Shown piece after piece: positions 31,971 to 41,035 of a DNA stretch of 63,611 nucleotides. Made by a program: the position numbers and the translations under genes. Source of the DNA: Streptomyces mexicanus (GTDB lineage: Bacteria > Actinomycetota > Actinomycetes > Streptomycetales > Streptomycetaceae); the NCBI RefSeq assembly GCF_902506575.1, contig NZ_LR732544.1, positions 1,525,693 to 1,589,303 of the forward strand, in the 5' to 3' direction. Positions within the stretch are counted from its first letter, which is position 1. Every line of letters starts with the position of its first letter. A model generated the notes under the pieces. The model was not told where the DNA came from and ran no database searches. It saw only the letters and a list, made by a program, of their open reading frames with translations.

Positions 31971-34394
31971 TCAGTCCTCGTGGCCGAGCTGGAGGTCGCG
32001 TTCCGTGCGCCCGCCGCCCGCCACCTGCAGCACCGTGGCGACCGGCGGGGAGCCGGCCGCGATCACCGTGTCCTCCCCGGAGGACAGGTCCACGAACCGG
32101 AACGTTCCGTCGGGGCGGGTGGTGAGGGTGTCGACGACGTTGCCGGCCGCGTCGAGCAGGGTCACGCGCGCGCCCTCGACGGGCCGCCCGCCGCTGGCCC
32201 GGACGGTGCCGCGCAGTACGGCGCCGCCCGCGAGCTCCACGTCCTGGCGGGTCTCCCGCGAGGCCTGGACGCTGACCGGGAGCGCGGCCGGGCGGAAGGC
32301 GGGCGCGCTGGCGGCGAGGGTGTACTCGCCGGCGACCAGCTCGGTGATGACGTAGCCGCCCTCGCGTCCGCTGCGGGTGCTGGCCACCACTTCCCCGTGC
32401 ACGTTGGTCAGGGTGACGGTGGCGTCCCGTACGGGGCTGCCGTCCGCGGTGCACACGGTGCCCGCGAGGCGTCCGGCGCCGCCGAGGACGACGTCGAGTT
32501 CCACGGGGCGCTCGCCGACGGTCACGGACACCGCCTGCGGCTGGTGCCCGCCGGCCGCCGCGATCAGGACGTACGACCCGGCGCCCGGCGTGGACAGCGC
32601 GTACCGGCCGTCCTCGCCGCTCGCGCCGCGCCCGATCTGCTGTCCGGCGACGTCGATCAGGGTGAGCGCCGCGCGCGGCACGACGGTCCCGTCCGCGTGC
32701 TGCACCGTGCCGCACACGGGCACGCCGGCCGGGTAGGGCGAACGGGCCTGCGGCACGGCGGTGTTGAGCGGAGCGGACTCCGTCTCGTGGGCGGGTGCTG
32801 CGGCGGGGGTGTTGTGGGACACCAGAGGTTTCTCCTTGAGGAAGAAGGCGATGAGCAGGCCGAGGACGAGCACCGGCACCAGGTAGAGGAAGATCCGCGG
32901 CATGGCGTCGGCGTACGCCTGGATGTAGGCGTCGCGCAGGGCCGGCGGCAGCGTGTGCACCACCTGCGGGGTGATCGACTCGGGGTCGGGCAGGCCGGCC
33001 CCCGCGCGGGCGGGGAGGCGGTCGCGCAGGGCGTCGGCGAGCCGGTCGGCGAACAGGGTGCCGAAGACGGCGGCGCCGACGCTGCCGCCGATCTGGCGGA
33101 AGTAGTTGTTGGCGCTGGTCGCCGTGCCGAGGTCGGCGGGGCGCACGGAGTTCTGCACGGCCAGCACCAGCACCGGCATGACCAGGCCGATGCCGGCGCC
33201 GAGCACGGCCATCCAGACGCTGTACTCCAGCCGGGAGGTGTCCACCTCCAGGCGGGAGAGCAGCCACATGCCGACGGCGGAGAGGGCGCTGCCCAGCAGC
33301 GGGTAGATCCGGTAGCGGCCGGTGTGGCTGATGAGCTGCCCGGAGATGATCGAGGCGCCGACGACGCCGCCCATCATGGGCAGCATCAGCAGCCCGGACT
33401 CGGTGGCCGAGGCGCCGTCGACCATCTGCAGGAAGGTGGGCAGGTAGCTGGCCGCGCCGAACAGTGCCACGCCGACGACCAGGCCGACCAGGCCGCTGAT
33501 GTTGAACACGGAGTCGCAAAACAGGCGCAGCGGGATGAGCGGCTCGGCGGCGAAGCGTTCGGCGAGGAGGAACAGCGCCGCGGCCACGACGGCGCCCGCG
33601 CCCAGGCCCAGGATGACGCCGGAGCCCCAGGCGTACTCGGTGCCGCCCCAGCTGGTCAGCAGCACCAGGCAGGTGGAGGCGGCGGCGAGCAGGGTGGCGC
33701 CGAGGATGTCGAAGCGCGCCCGGGCCCGCTGCTTGGGCAGCTTGAGCACGACGGCGACCACGGCGAGGGTGACCAGCCCGAAGGGGACGTTGATGTAGAA
33801 GCACCAGCGCCAGGACAGGTGGTCGGTGAAGTATCCGCCGAGCAGGGGTCCGGCGACCGAGGCGAGCCCGAAGGCGGCGCCGATCAGCCCCATGAACCGG
33901 CCGCGCTCCCGGGGCGGCACGATGTCCGCGATGATCGCCTGGACGCCGATCATCAGGCCGCCCGCGCCGATGCCCTGCACGGCCCGGAAGGCGATCATCT
34001 GGTCCATGGTCTGCGCCCGGCCGGCCAGCGCGGAGCCGAGGACGAAGACGAGGATGGCGAACTGGAAGACGCCCTTGCGGCCGATCAGGTCGCCGAGCTT
34101 GCCGTAGACCGGCAGTCCGACGGTGGCGGTGAGCAGGTAGGCGGTGATCGCCCAGGACATCTTGTCCAGGCCGTGCAGCTCGCCGACCACCTTGGGCAGC
34201 GCGGTGGCGACGATCATCTGGTCCAGCGCGGCCAGCAGCAGGGCGAGCATCAGCCCGAAGAAGACCAGCCGCACCCGCCGGGGGCTGAGGGGCGGGGCGG
34301 CGGCCGGCGCCGCGGCACGGGTCTCGGAAGGCGCGCCAGGGGTCTCCGGTGGCGCCGCGACCGGTTCGTCCTGCACCAGAGTGATCCCGCCCAC
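31971..34394 (-). CDS. DHA2 (EmrB/QacA) MFS exporter fused to carboxypeptidase-regulatory-like repeats
   Basis: Protein of 807 residues. Residues about 35-540 form a 14-helix drug:H+ antiporter of the EmrB/QacA type, with [17 protein letters not shown] (motif in helix 1), [13 protein letters not shown] (loop 2-3) and [25 protein letters not shown] (motif C). Residues about 570-805 are three consecutive carboxypeptidase-regulatory/Cna_B-like beta-sandwich repeats, each with a GxV...DG..V..A.VTL.D..G pattern and a GxYxL strand. The tail is not a transporter part; in other proteins such domains are mostly outside the cell. The start is a GTG with GAGGT six bases upstream. The substrate is unknown. 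No TetR or MarR gene adjoins it. Confidence 0.87.
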   Translation of the reverse strand: MGGITLVQDEPVAAPPETPGAPSETRAAAPAAAPPLSPRRVRLVFFGLMLALLLAALDQMIVATALPKVVGELHGLDKMSWAITAYLLTATVGLPVYGKLGDLIGRKGVFQFAILVFVLGSALAGRAQTMDQMIAFRAVQGIGAGGLMIGVQAIIADIVPPRERGRFMGLIGAAFGLASVAGPLLGGYFTDHLSWRWCFYINVPFGLVTLAVVAVVLKLPKQRARARFDILGATLLAAASTCLVLLTSWGGTEYAWGSGVILGLGAGAVVAAALFLLAERFAAEPLIPLRLFCDSVFNISGLVGLVVGVALFGAASYLPTFLQMVDGASATESGLLMLPMMGGVVGASIISGQLISHTGRYRIYPLLGSALSAVGMWLLSRLEVDTSRLEYSVWMAVLGAGIGLVMPVLVLAVQNSVRPADLGTATSANNYFRQIGGSVGAAVFGTLFADRLADALRDRLPARAGAGLPDPESITPQVVHTLPPALRDAYIQAYADAMPRIFLYLVPVLVLGLLIAFFLKEKPLVSHNTPAAAPAHETESAPLNTAVPQARSPYPAGVPVCGTVQHADGTVVPRAALTLIDVAGQQIGRGASGEDGRYALSTPGAGSYVLIAAAGGHQPQAVSVTVGERPVELDVVLGGAGRLAGTVCTADGSPVRDATVTLTNVHGEVVASTRSGREGGYVITELVAGEYTLAASAPAFRPAALPVSVQASRETRQDVELAGGAVLRGTVRASGGRPVEGARVTLLDAAGNVVDTLTTRPDGTFRFVDLSSGEDTVIAAGSPPVATVLQVAGGGRTERDLQLGHED

Positions 34395-34516
34395 GTACGT
34401 ACCTCTCCCTCGTCGTACCCGTCGCGCGGTTTCTGCGCGTAATGCGACAACTACGAGCGGGCACGCGGAGTTACGGCACAGGGCAGAGCCGTGGGGAGAT
34501 CACTCGAACCGGTGAG

Positions 34517-34551
34517 GGGTCAACGCGGGCGAGGATGAGGTGAGTTGACCC
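34517..34551. promoter_or_regulatory. GGGTCAAC...GTTGACCC inverted repeat
   Basis: Perfect 8-bp arms at 34517-34524 and 34544-34551 separated by 19 bp, about 120 bases upstream of the MFS start. It is a candidate operator for the exporter, or a longer-range hairpin next to the SRPBCC terminator. Confidence 0.4.
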
Positions 34552-34577
34552 GTGGCGCCGCGCGGGAGGGCGCCACG
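34551..34577 (-). terminator. hairpin terminator of the SRPBCC gene
   Basis: CGTGGCGCC and GGCGCCACG form a perfect 9-bp stem with a 9-nt loop, starting 17 bases past the SRPBCC stop codon. It separates that gene from the MFS gene on the same strand. Confidence 0.6.
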
Positions 34578-34593
34578 GGACGCGCGCGGGAGG

Positions 34594-35037
34594 CTACTTC
34601 TCGACCTCGGCGGCGAGCTTGGCCAGCATCGCGTCGTAGATCCGGGCCAGGCCCTTGGGGGCGAACGTCTTCTCGAAGAAGCCGCCGATGCCGCCGGCGC
34701 CCTTCCAGGTGGTGGTGACCACGACCCGGGACCGGCCCTCGCCGGCGGGGGTGACGCGCCAGGTGGTGACCATGGAGGAGTTGCGGTCCTTCTCGACCAG
34801 CTCGCCGTCGGTGGGCTCGCTGACCTCCATGAGGCAGTCGCGGATCCGCTTGCTGGTGGCCTGCAGCTTCCAGTGCACGACGGTGCCCTCGCCGTCGCCA
34901 CCCTCGCGCACCTCGTACTCGCTGAAGTGCTCGGGCAGCAGCCGCTCACGGGTGCCGCTGTAGTCGGCGAGGGCATCGAACACCTTCTCCGCGTCCGCCG
35001 CGACGACCCGCTCCGTAGTGGCCTCGACCTGCGCCAT
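34594..35037 (-). CDS. SRPBCC family protein
   Basis: Protein of 147 residues with the START/Bet v1-like fold of the polyketide cyclase/dehydrase group: ATTERVVAADAEKVFDALADYS at the start, HWKLQATSKRIRDCLMEV, the SRVVVTTTWKGAGGIGGFFEKTFAP block and a long C-terminal helix. These proteins bind hydrophobic ligands; the role here is unknown. GGAGGAACC precedes the ATG. It is divergent from the radical SAM gene, the intergenic 189 bp carrying a candidate LexA box nearer to the latter. Confidence 0.82.
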   Translation of the reverse strand: MAQVEATTERVVAADAEKVFDALADYSGTRERLLPEHFSEYEVREGGDGEGTVVHWKLQATSKRIRDCLMEVSEPTDGELVEKDRNSSMVTTWRVTPAGEGRSRVVVTTTWKGAGGIGGFFEKTFAPKGLARIYDAMLAKLAAEVEK

Positions 35038-35182
35038 GGTTCCTCCAGGACATCCGTTCTCGGGGTTCGGTCAAGCCAACCACCCCGCCGCCCGGCCCCC
35101 CAAATCGGGGTCCGGCAAGCGATCGAAGGTCCCTCAGGCGCGGTCGCGATGAGCACCCGAACGGTCGCCCGCACGATCAAGG

Positions 35183-35194
35183 GAACATGTGTTC
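35183..35194. promoter_or_regulatory. candidate LexA (SOS) box GAAC-N4-GTTC
   Basis: GAACATGTGTTC matches the Gram-positive/actinobacterial LexA core GAACnnnnGTTC. It lies 33 bases upstream of the radical SAM ATG and directly abuts TATTCT (35195-35200), which could be the -10 element, a position suited to repression. Confidence 0.6.
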
Positions 35195-35226
35195 TATTCT
35201 GGGCCCAGTGCTACCGAGGAGGCGTC

Positions 35227-36285
35227 ATGCGCTGGGACAACCTCACGGCCGGCCCGGACCACCGCCGGGCCGACGACGCCGCGCTGTTCGGCGCGGACGC
35301 GGTCACCACCCGCACCTTCGACACACCCGAGTTCCGCGGGATCACCTTCCACGAGATCCGGGCCCGCTCGATCATCAACCGGGTGCCGGGCGCCTCCCGC
35401 ATGCCCTTCGAGTGGACGGTCAACCCCTACCGGGGCTGCACGCACGCGTGCGTGTACTGCTTCGCCCGCAAGACGCACAGCTACCTCGACCTCGACACCG
35501 GCATCGGCTTCGACACCCAGATCGTGGTCAAGGTGAACGCGCCGGACCTGCTGCGCCGCCAGCTGGCCTCGCCCCGCTGGCAGGGCGAGCACATCGCGAT
35601 GGGCACGAACGTCGACTGCTACCAGCGCGCCGAGGGCCGCTACCGCCTGATGCCGGGCATCATCGCCGCGCTGCGCGACCGCGCCAACCCGTTCTCGATC
35701 CTGACCAAGGGCACGTTGATCCTGCGCGACCTGGACCTGCTCACGCAGGCGGCACAGGTCACCGACGTGGGCATCTCCGTCTCCGTCGGCTTCACCGACG
35801 CCGAGCTGTGGCGGACCGTGGAGCCGGGCACGCCCGCGCCGGAGCGCCGTCTGGACGTGGTGCGCGCCCTGGGCGAGCACGGCATCGGCTGCGGGGTGCT
35901 GATGGCGCCGGTGATCCCCTTCCTCAGCGACCAGCCGGACCGGTTGCGGGCCACCGTCCGGGCGATCGCGGCGGCCGGAGCGACCTCCGTCACCCCGCTG
36001 ACCCTGCACCTGCGCCCCGGCGCCCGCGAGTGGTTCATGACCTGGCTCGCCCGGCACCACCCGCACCTCGTCCCCCGCTACGAGCGCCTGTACGCCGACG
36101 GCGCCTACGCCCCCACCTGGTACCAGCGCCGCATCACGCGCCAGGTCCACGAACTGGCCCAGGAGTACGGCATCGGCCCCGCACGGGCGGGCGCGGCCCG
36201 GCGCGTCCGTCCGCCGGAGCCGACGCCGCCCCGGGCGCCGCAGCCACCGCAGGCGCCGGAGCCGGTCCAGCTCTCGCTGCTGTGA
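35227..36285 (+). CDS. Rv2578c-family radical SAM protein (SplB-like)
   Basis: Protein of 352 residues. The 4Fe-4S/SAM motif CxxxCxxC is at Cys71, Cys75 and Cys78 (YRGCTHACVYCFAR). The preceding NPYRGC and following ARKTHSYLDLD place it in the COG1533 (spore photoproduct lyase-related) branch and specifically in the Rv2578c family. That branch is often proposed to act on nucleic acids; the reaction is unproven. The last 40 residues are a Pro/Arg-rich tail ending VQLSLL. The ATG has GAGGAGG upstream. A candidate LexA box sits over the promoter, so DNA-damage induction is likely. Confidence 0.87.
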   Translation: MRWDNLTAGPDHRRADDAALFGADAVTTRTFDTPEFRGITFHEIRARSIINRVPGASRMPFEWTVNPYRGCTHACVYCFARKTHSYLDLDTGIGFDTQIVVKVNAPDLLRRQLASPRWQGEHIAMGTNVDCYQRAEGRYRLMPGIIAALRDRANPFSILTKGTLILRDLDLLTQAAQVTDVGISVSVGFTDAELWRTVEPGTPAPERRLDVVRALGEHGIGCGVLMAPVIPFLSDQPDRLRATVRAIAAAGATSVTPLTLHLRPGAREWFMTWLARHHPHLVPRYERLYADGAYAPTWYQRRITRQVHELAQEYGIGPARAGAARRVRPPEPTPPRAPQPPQAPEPVQLSLL

Positions 36286-36367
36286 GGGCGCGCGGCGGCG
36301 CCCCCGCGCGGGGACGGAGCTCGCGCGGCGGCGCCCCGGCGCCGGGCCGCCGATGCGGGGCCGCCCG

Positions 36368-36958
36368 TCAGGCGAGGTCCGCCTCCGAGGGGACGACGAC
36401 CCCGTACAGGTCGGTGATGGTCGCCAGCGCGCCCAGGTGCATCCGGCGGGCGTCCACCTCCGTGTCCCCGACCGAGAGCGGACGGGTGGCGCAGGCGTCG
36501 GCCACGACGGTGGCGCGGTTGCCGCGCAGGAAGGCTCCCTGGGCGGTGTAGGCGACGCACATGTGCGTCATGAACCCGGCGAGGATCAGGTCCTCGCGGC
36601 CGGCCTCGTCGACGTACCGGCCCAGGTCGGTGCCGTGGAAGGCGTCGGGGGCCTGCTTGACGACGACGGTCTCGCCGTCGGCCGGGGCGACGCTCGGGTG
36701 GATCCGGCCGATCTCGGCGCGGATGTCGTACGGGCTGCCCTCGCCGCCGTCGTGCATGACGTGGATGACCTTCGTGCCCGCCCGGCGGGCCCGGTCCAGG
36801 AGCCGGGCGGCCGCGTCGAGCGCCTCGCGCCAGCCCTCCAGCTCCAGCACGCCGGTGGTGTAGGTGTTCTGGTAGTCGATCAGGACCAGCGTCGCGTCGG
36901 CGAGCTTGGCCGGCGTGTCGTCGAGGCCGCTGAGCCGGCGCAGCGTCGTCGCGGGCAT
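36368..36958 (-). CDS. isochorismatase-family cysteine hydrolase
   Basis: Protein of 196 residues. The catalytic triad of the family is visible: Asp in LVLIDYQNTY, Lys in VVVKQAPDAF and Cys in GFMTHMCVAYTAQ. Family members hydrolyse isochorismate, nicotinamide, carbamoyl or similar amides; the substrate is not clear here. AGGGGGGT precedes the ATG at 36958. It is divergent from a GlxA-like regulator across a 174-bp region loaded with CGACAT repeats, an arrangement common in actinomycetes in which the regulator controls the hydrolase. Confidence 0.87.
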   Translation of the reverse strand: MPATTLRRLSGLDDTPAKLADATLVLIDYQNTYTTGVLELEGWREALDAAARLLDRARRAGTKVIHVMHDGGEGSPYDIRAEIGRIHPSVAPADGETVVVKQAPDAFHGTDLGRYVDEAGREDLILAGFMTHMCVAYTAQGAFLRGNRATVVADACATRPLSVGDTEVDARRMHLGALATITDLYGVVVPSEADLA

Positions 36959-37043
36959 GGGTACCCCCCTGAGGGTCGTGGTCGTGGGAACGCGGTGCAC
37001 CGGTTGCGGTGCCCTGCGCCTACGACGCTACGGCCGGCCCACC

Positions 37044-37104
37044 ATGTCGGCAATGTCGTGTGAGCCGCAGAAACCGACATCGCCTATCCTGCGGAACGCG
37101 ACAT
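37044..37104. promoter_or_regulatory. four ATGTCG/CGACAT sites in the divergent promoter region
   Basis: ATGTCG occurs at 37044-37049 and 37053-37058, and its complement CGACAT at 37075-37080 and 37099-37104. Two copies face each way within 61 bp, between the divergent hydrolase and GlxA-like genes. This looks like the operator cluster of the GlxA-like regulator. Confidence 0.6.
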
Positions 37105-37132
37105 CACCGTCGCCGAGTGGGGGGCTGCGCAC

Positions 37133-38125
37133 ATGGTCGAACGGCTGATCGTCCTCGTGCTCTTCGAGGGGGTCGACCTCCTCGACGTCACCGGACCGCC
37201 CGAGGTGTTCTCCCTCGCGCGGCGCGAGACGGAGGAGGCGGCGGGCTACGACGTGGTCCTCGCCGCCGAGGACACCGCTGCCGTCACCACGGCCGCCGGG
37301 GTGCGCGTCCTGCCCGACGTCACCTTCGACGAGCTGTCCACCCGGCAGATCGACACCCTCGTCGTCCCCGGCGCGGTCGAGGTGGACGGCGAGCGCCGCG
37401 TGCACCCGCGCACCGACCCGGCGGTGGTGCGGCGGGTGAAGGAGCTGGCCGCCCGCACCCGCCGGGTCACCTCCGTGTGCGTCGGGGCACACGTCCTGGC
37501 CGCCGCCGGGCTCCTCGACGGCAAGCGCGCCACCACCCACTGGTCGACCGCCCGGCAGCTCGCCGCCGACCATCCGGCGGTGGAGGTGGACGCCGACCCG
37601 ATCTTCGTCCGGGCGGGCAACGTGTGGACCGGCGCGGGCATCAGCGCCTGCCTCGACCTCTCGCTCGCCCTCGTCGCCGACGACCTCGGTGAGGACGTCG
37701 CGCTGCGGGTCGCGCGGCAGCTGGTGATGTACCTCAAACGGCCGGGCGGGCAGAGCCAGTTCAGCGTCCCGCTGGAGCAGGTCTGCACGACCCGGCGCGT
37801 CGAGGACCTGCGCCACCACATCCTGCGCCACCTGCGCGAGCCGCTCACGGTGGCGGACCTCGCCGCCCACGCCCACGTCAGCGACCGGCAGCTCACCCGC
37901 ATCTTCAAGAGCGAGCTGGGCACCACCCCGCACGCCTACATCGAGTCGGTCCGTGTCGAACGGGCACGCCACCTGCTCGAATCGAGCGACGACACGCTCG
38001 AACGGGTGGCCTCCACGTGCGGGTTCGGCACGGTGGACACCCTGGTCAGGGCGTTCCGCCGCAGGCTGGAGACGACGCCGGCGGAGTACCGGCGCCGGTT
38101 CCGGACGGCCCCGCACGCCGGGTAG
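37133..38125 (+). CDS. GlxA-family regulator (DJ-1/PfpI domain plus AraC DNA-binding domain)
   Basis: Protein of 330 residues. Residues about 5-175 are a DJ-1/PfpI domain with the nucleophile-elbow Cys116 in SVCVGAHVLAAAGLL. The AraC/XylS domain covers about 225-325 with two helix-turn-helix motifs (LTVADLAAHAHVSDRQLTRIFKSELG and LERVASTCGFGTVDTLVRAFRR, as landmarks). In this family the DJ-1 domain usually acts as a ligand sensor. The ATG overlaps no other gene; the ribosome binding site is weak. It is divergent from the isochorismatase-like gene and likely autoregulated through the CGACAT sites. Confidence 0.9.
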   Translation: MVERLIVLVLFEGVDLLDVTGPPEVFSLARRETEEAAGYDVVLAAEDTAAVTTAAGVRVLPDVTFDELSTRQIDTLVVPGAVEVDGERRVHPRTDPAVVRRVKELAARTRRVTSVCVGAHVLAAAGLLDGKRATTHWSTARQLAADHPAVEVDADPIFVRAGNVWTGAGISACLDLSLALVADDLGEDVALRVARQLVMYLKRPGGQSQFSVPLEQVCTTRRVEDLRHHILRHLREPLTVADLAAHAHVSDRQLTRIFKSELGTTPHAYIESVRVERARHLLESSDDTLERVASTCGFGTVDTLVRAFRRRLETTPAEYRRRFRTAPHAG

Positions 38126-38222
38126 CAGCCGCGTCGTTCGGGGGCATCGGGCGGCCCGATCGGGTCAACAATCGCCGGCTCGCGCCCCTGTACGGGTCCT
38201 TTCAGGAACGATGCGGCAAGGG

Positions 38223-38238
38223 CCGCCGGATCCGGCGG
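38223..38238. promoter_or_regulatory. 16-bp perfect palindrome upstream of the S33 gene
   Basis: CCGCCGGATCCGGCGG is a perfect palindrome ending 28 bases before the S33 start codon. It could be an operator or a leader hairpin. Confidence 0.45.
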
Positions 38239-38266
38239 TCCGTCACCTCCCTGTCCTGGAGGATCC

Positions 38267-39877
38267 ATGAGAAAACGCGCTGCCGTGCTGTGCGGCGCCG
38301 CCGTCGTCGTGGCCGGCTGCGTCACCGCCGCACCCGCCGCCGCCCGTGCGCCGCGCCCCGCGCCCGCCGCGCCCGTCACCGCGGTCGGCTGGAAGAAGTG
38401 CGGCACCGCGGACCATCCCACCCTGCAGTGCGGATCGGTGCGGGTGCCGCTCGACCACACTCGTCCCTCCGGGAAGAAGATCACGCTGGCGCTCACCCGC
38501 GTCCCGCACACGGGGCGGGCCTATCAGGGGCCGCTGCTGGTCAACCCCGGCGGGCCCGGCGGCAGCGGGCTCACGCTCGCCGGGTTCGTCGCCTCCTCGC
38601 TGCCCAAGGCGGTCGCGGCCCAGTACGACGTGATCGGCTTCGACCCGCGCGGCGTGGGCAGGAGCGAGCCGGTGCTGGACTGCGCGCCGGGCCACTTCGA
38701 GCCGGTACGGCCGGACTCGGTGCCCGCCACCACCGCGCTGGAGCAGGCGAACCTGACCCGCGCGCGCTCCTACGCCGCCGCCTGCGGCACGAAGTACGCG
38801 GATGTGCTGCCGTACATCGACACGATGGACGTGGCGCGGGACATGGACTCCATCCGCCAGGCCCTCGGCGCCCGGCAGATCAGCTACTTCGGGTACTCCT
38901 ACGGCACCTACCTGGGTGCCGTGTACGCCAAGCTCTTCCCCGAGCGGGTGCGCCGCCTGGTGCTGGACTCCGTCGTCGACCCGACCGGCATCTGGTACGA
39001 CGACAACCTGCGGCAGGACTACGCCTTCGACGACCGCCACCGCGCCTTCATGGCCTGGATCGCCCGGTACGACACGACCTACCGGCTGGGCAGCGATCCG
39101 GCGCGCGTCGAGGCGCAGTGGTACGCGATGCGGGCGGCACTCGCCCGCAAGCCCGCGGGCGGCAAGGTCGGCGCCTCCGAACTGGAGGACACCTTCATCC
39201 CGGCCGGCTACTACGACGGCTACTGGCCCGCCCTCGCCAAGGCGTTCGCGGCCTACGTCCACGACAAGCAGACCGCCCCCCTGGTCGCGGCGTACGAGGA
39301 CCTGGGCGCGGTCGACTCCGCCGACGGCAACGGCTACAGCGTCTACACGTCGGTGCAGTGCGGCGACACCGCCTGGCCGCGCGACTGGTGGCGCTGGCGC
39401 GAGGACACCTGGGCGGTGTACGCCAAGGCGCCCTTCATGGCCTGGAACAACGCCTGGTACAACGCGCCCTGCGCCTTCTGGCCGGCCTCCGCCAAGCGGC
39501 AGCCGCTGAACGTCGCCAACGGCAAGCTGCCCCCGGTGCTGCTGTTCCAGGCGACCGACGACGCGGCCACCCCCTACGAGGGCGGCGTGACGGTGCACCG
39601 GCTGCTGGCGGGCTCCAGCCTGGTCGTCGAGCAGGGCGGCGGCAACCACGGCGTGACGCTGAGCGGCAACGCCTGCCTGGACCGGTACCTGACGGACTAT
39701 CTGGCCGACGGCACGGTGCCGCGCGGCCACATCGGCGCGGCGAACGCGGTGTGCGAGAAGACACCCGAACCGGAGCCCGTGAAGCCGAGGTCCGCGGCGT
39801 CCTCACCGGACTCGCCCGAACCCTCGGGCACGTCCCGCGGCTCGCTCCTGCACCGCCTGGTCGGCTTCCGCGGCTGA
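38267..39877 (+). CDS. secreted tripeptidyl-aminopeptidase-like S33 hydrolase (probable lipoprotein)
   Basis: Protein of 536 residues of the SlpD/SlpE/tripeptidyl aminopeptidase group, alpha/beta hydrolases that release N-terminal tripeptides outside the cell. MRKRAAVLCGAAVVVAGC gives a short signal peptide with a lipobox-like VAG-Cys18. The hydrolase core shows NPGGPGGSG (oxyanion loop), GFDPRGVGRS, the nucleophile Ser211 in GYSYGTY, an Asp in FQATDDAATPY and a His in GGGNHGVTL. Cys pairs are present as usual for exported relatives. The C-terminal 50 residues are Pro/Ser-rich. TGGAGGA precedes the ATG. It is convergent with the VMAP-type operon. Confidence 0.87.
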   Translation: MRKRAAVLCGAAVVVAGCVTAAPAAARAPRPAPAAPVTAVGWKKCGTADHPTLQCGSVRVPLDHTRPSGKKITLALTRVPHTGRAYQGPLLVNPGGPGGSGLTLAGFVASSLPKAVAAQYDVIGFDPRGVGRSEPVLDCAPGHFEPVRPDSVPATTALEQANLTRARSYAAACGTKYADVLPYIDTMDVARDMDSIRQALGARQISYFGYSYGTYLGAVYAKLFPERVRRLVLDSVVDPTGIWYDDNLRQDYAFDDRHRAFMAWIARYDTTYRLGSDPARVEAQWYAMRAALARKPAGGKVGASELEDTFIPAGYYDGYWPALAKAFAAYVHDKQTAPLVAAYEDLGAVDSADGNGYSVYTSVQCGDTAWPRDWWRWREDTWAVYAKAPFMAWNNAWYNAPCAFWPASAKRQPLNVANGKLPPVLLFQATDDAATPYEGGVTVHRLLAGSSLVVEQGGGNHGVTLSGNACLDRYLTDYLADGTVPRGHIGAANAVCEKTPEPEPVKPRSAASSPDSPEPSGTSRGSLLHRLVGFRG

Positions 39878-39973
39878 GCCCGGGGCCGGGCGGGGGGTCG
39901 TCGGGTCGGTCCGGTCCGTCTTCCCGGGCGCGGTCCGGGGCCGCCGGTCCACTCCTCCGGGGTGCCGCCCGGC

Positions 39974-41035
39974 TCAGAACGCGTCCGACTCGTCATCCGC
40001 CTGCCCTCGTGCCCGGCTCAGATACGGCATGACCCGCTCGGCCAACTCGTCCCGCGAGGCGCCCTCAAGGCCCGCCGCGCCGGTCAGGTAGATCGCGTTC
40101 AGCAGCTGGTCCGTGGCCAGTTCGCCCTCCGTGCCGCGGCTGAGGAAGCGGTCGATCAGGGCGCGGGCGTACCCGTCGATCTCGCCCAGGTGGGCGCGGA
40201 CGATGGCCTCCAGGTGGGCGTCGCGCGGCCGGCGCAGCTCCAGGCGGACGCAGCGGCGCAGGAAGGCGGGCGGGAACTCCCGCTCGCCGTTGCTGGTGAG
40301 CACCACGAACGGGAACGCCCGGCAGCGCACCCGGCCCCGGGAGAGCGGCACCCGGTCGTCGGTGCCGTCGACCATCACGTGCGCGGTCGGGGTGTGGCGG
40401 GCGGCGCGGACCAGTTCGGGGATCTCGTACTGGCCCTCCTCCAGCACGTTCAGCAGGTCGTTGGGCAGGTCCAGGTCGCTCTTGTCGATCTCGTCGACGA
40501 GCAGGGCGCGCGGCCGGGCGTAGGGGAGCAGCGCGGTGCCGAGCGGGCCGAGCCGCAGATGGTCCTCCAGGTCGCCGTCCGCGCGCAGGTCCCGGGCGGT
40601 GGCCCGGCCGGCGGCGTACAGGCGGGAGAGCGGGTCGTACTGGTAGAGGCCGTCGCGCAGGGTGGTGCGGCTGGTGATGTTCCAGCGCAGCACCGGGCCG
40701 AGGCGCAGCTCCCGGGCCACCGCGTACGCCAGGGACGACTTGCCGCTGCCGGGCGGCCCGGTCACCAGCAGCGGGCGGCGCAGGTACAGGGCGGCGTTGA
40801 CGAGCTGGACGGTCTCGTCGTCGGGCCGGTAGGCGCGGGCGCGGTGGCTGCGGTCGGGGGAGGTGGCCGCCCGGTCGGCGGTGTCGGCCGGGGTGGGCAG
40901 CACGGGGCCGCCGTCGAAGTCCCGCCAGGGCGGCGGTGCGGGCAGCCGGACGATGCCGTCGTGGGGCTCGCTCGTGCCGGTGTACACGGGCCACAGGGGC
41001 ATGCGCGCGTTCTCCAGGGGGTCGTGGTCGCTCAT
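39974..41035 (-). CDS. MoxR-like AAA+ ATPase of a VMAP-type conflict system
   Basis: Protein of 353 residues. Walker A TGPPGSGKS is at 92-100, Walker B LLVDEIDKSD near 178-187, and sensor 1 plus arginine-finger region VLTSNGEREFPPAFLRRC near 255-275. The sequence is of the MoxR type used as the NTP-dependent chaperone or switch in vWA-MoxR-VMAP ternary systems. The first 60 residues are Pro-rich and not part of the ATPase. Its ATG overlaps the TGA of the trypsin-VMAP-C gene (ATGA), making it the third gene of a strictly coupled operon. By analogy with the family it should gate the effector protease; this is inference. Confidence 0.85.
   Translation of the reverse strand: MSDHDPLENARMPLWPVYTGTSEPHDGIVRLPAPPPWRDFDGGPVLPTPADTADRAATSPDRSHRARAYRPDDETVQLVNAALYLRRPLLVTGPPGSGKSSLAYAVARELRLGPVLRWNITSRTTLRDGLYQYDPLSRLYAAGRATARDLRADGDLEDHLRLGPLGTALLPYARPRALLVDEIDKSDLDLPNDLLNVLEEGQYEIPELVRAARHTPTAHVMVDGTDDRVPLSRGRVRCRAFPFVVLTSNGEREFPPAFLRRCVRLELRRPRDAHLEAIVRAHLGEIDGYARALIDRFLSRGTEGELATDQLLNAIYLTGAAGLEGASRDELAERVMPYLSRARGQADDESDAF

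Noticed and set aside
28917..34442. 1841-codon open frame on the plus strand opposite the glycosyltransferase and MFS genes
   Set aside because: It is antisense to three well-supported genes, its translation is Gly/Val/Arg/Gln repeats without domains, and such frames are expected from third-position GC bias.
34552..35226. Upstream extension of the radical SAM frame
   Set aside because: It is antisense to the SRPBCC gene, and the ATG at 35227 has GAGGAGG and fits the family.
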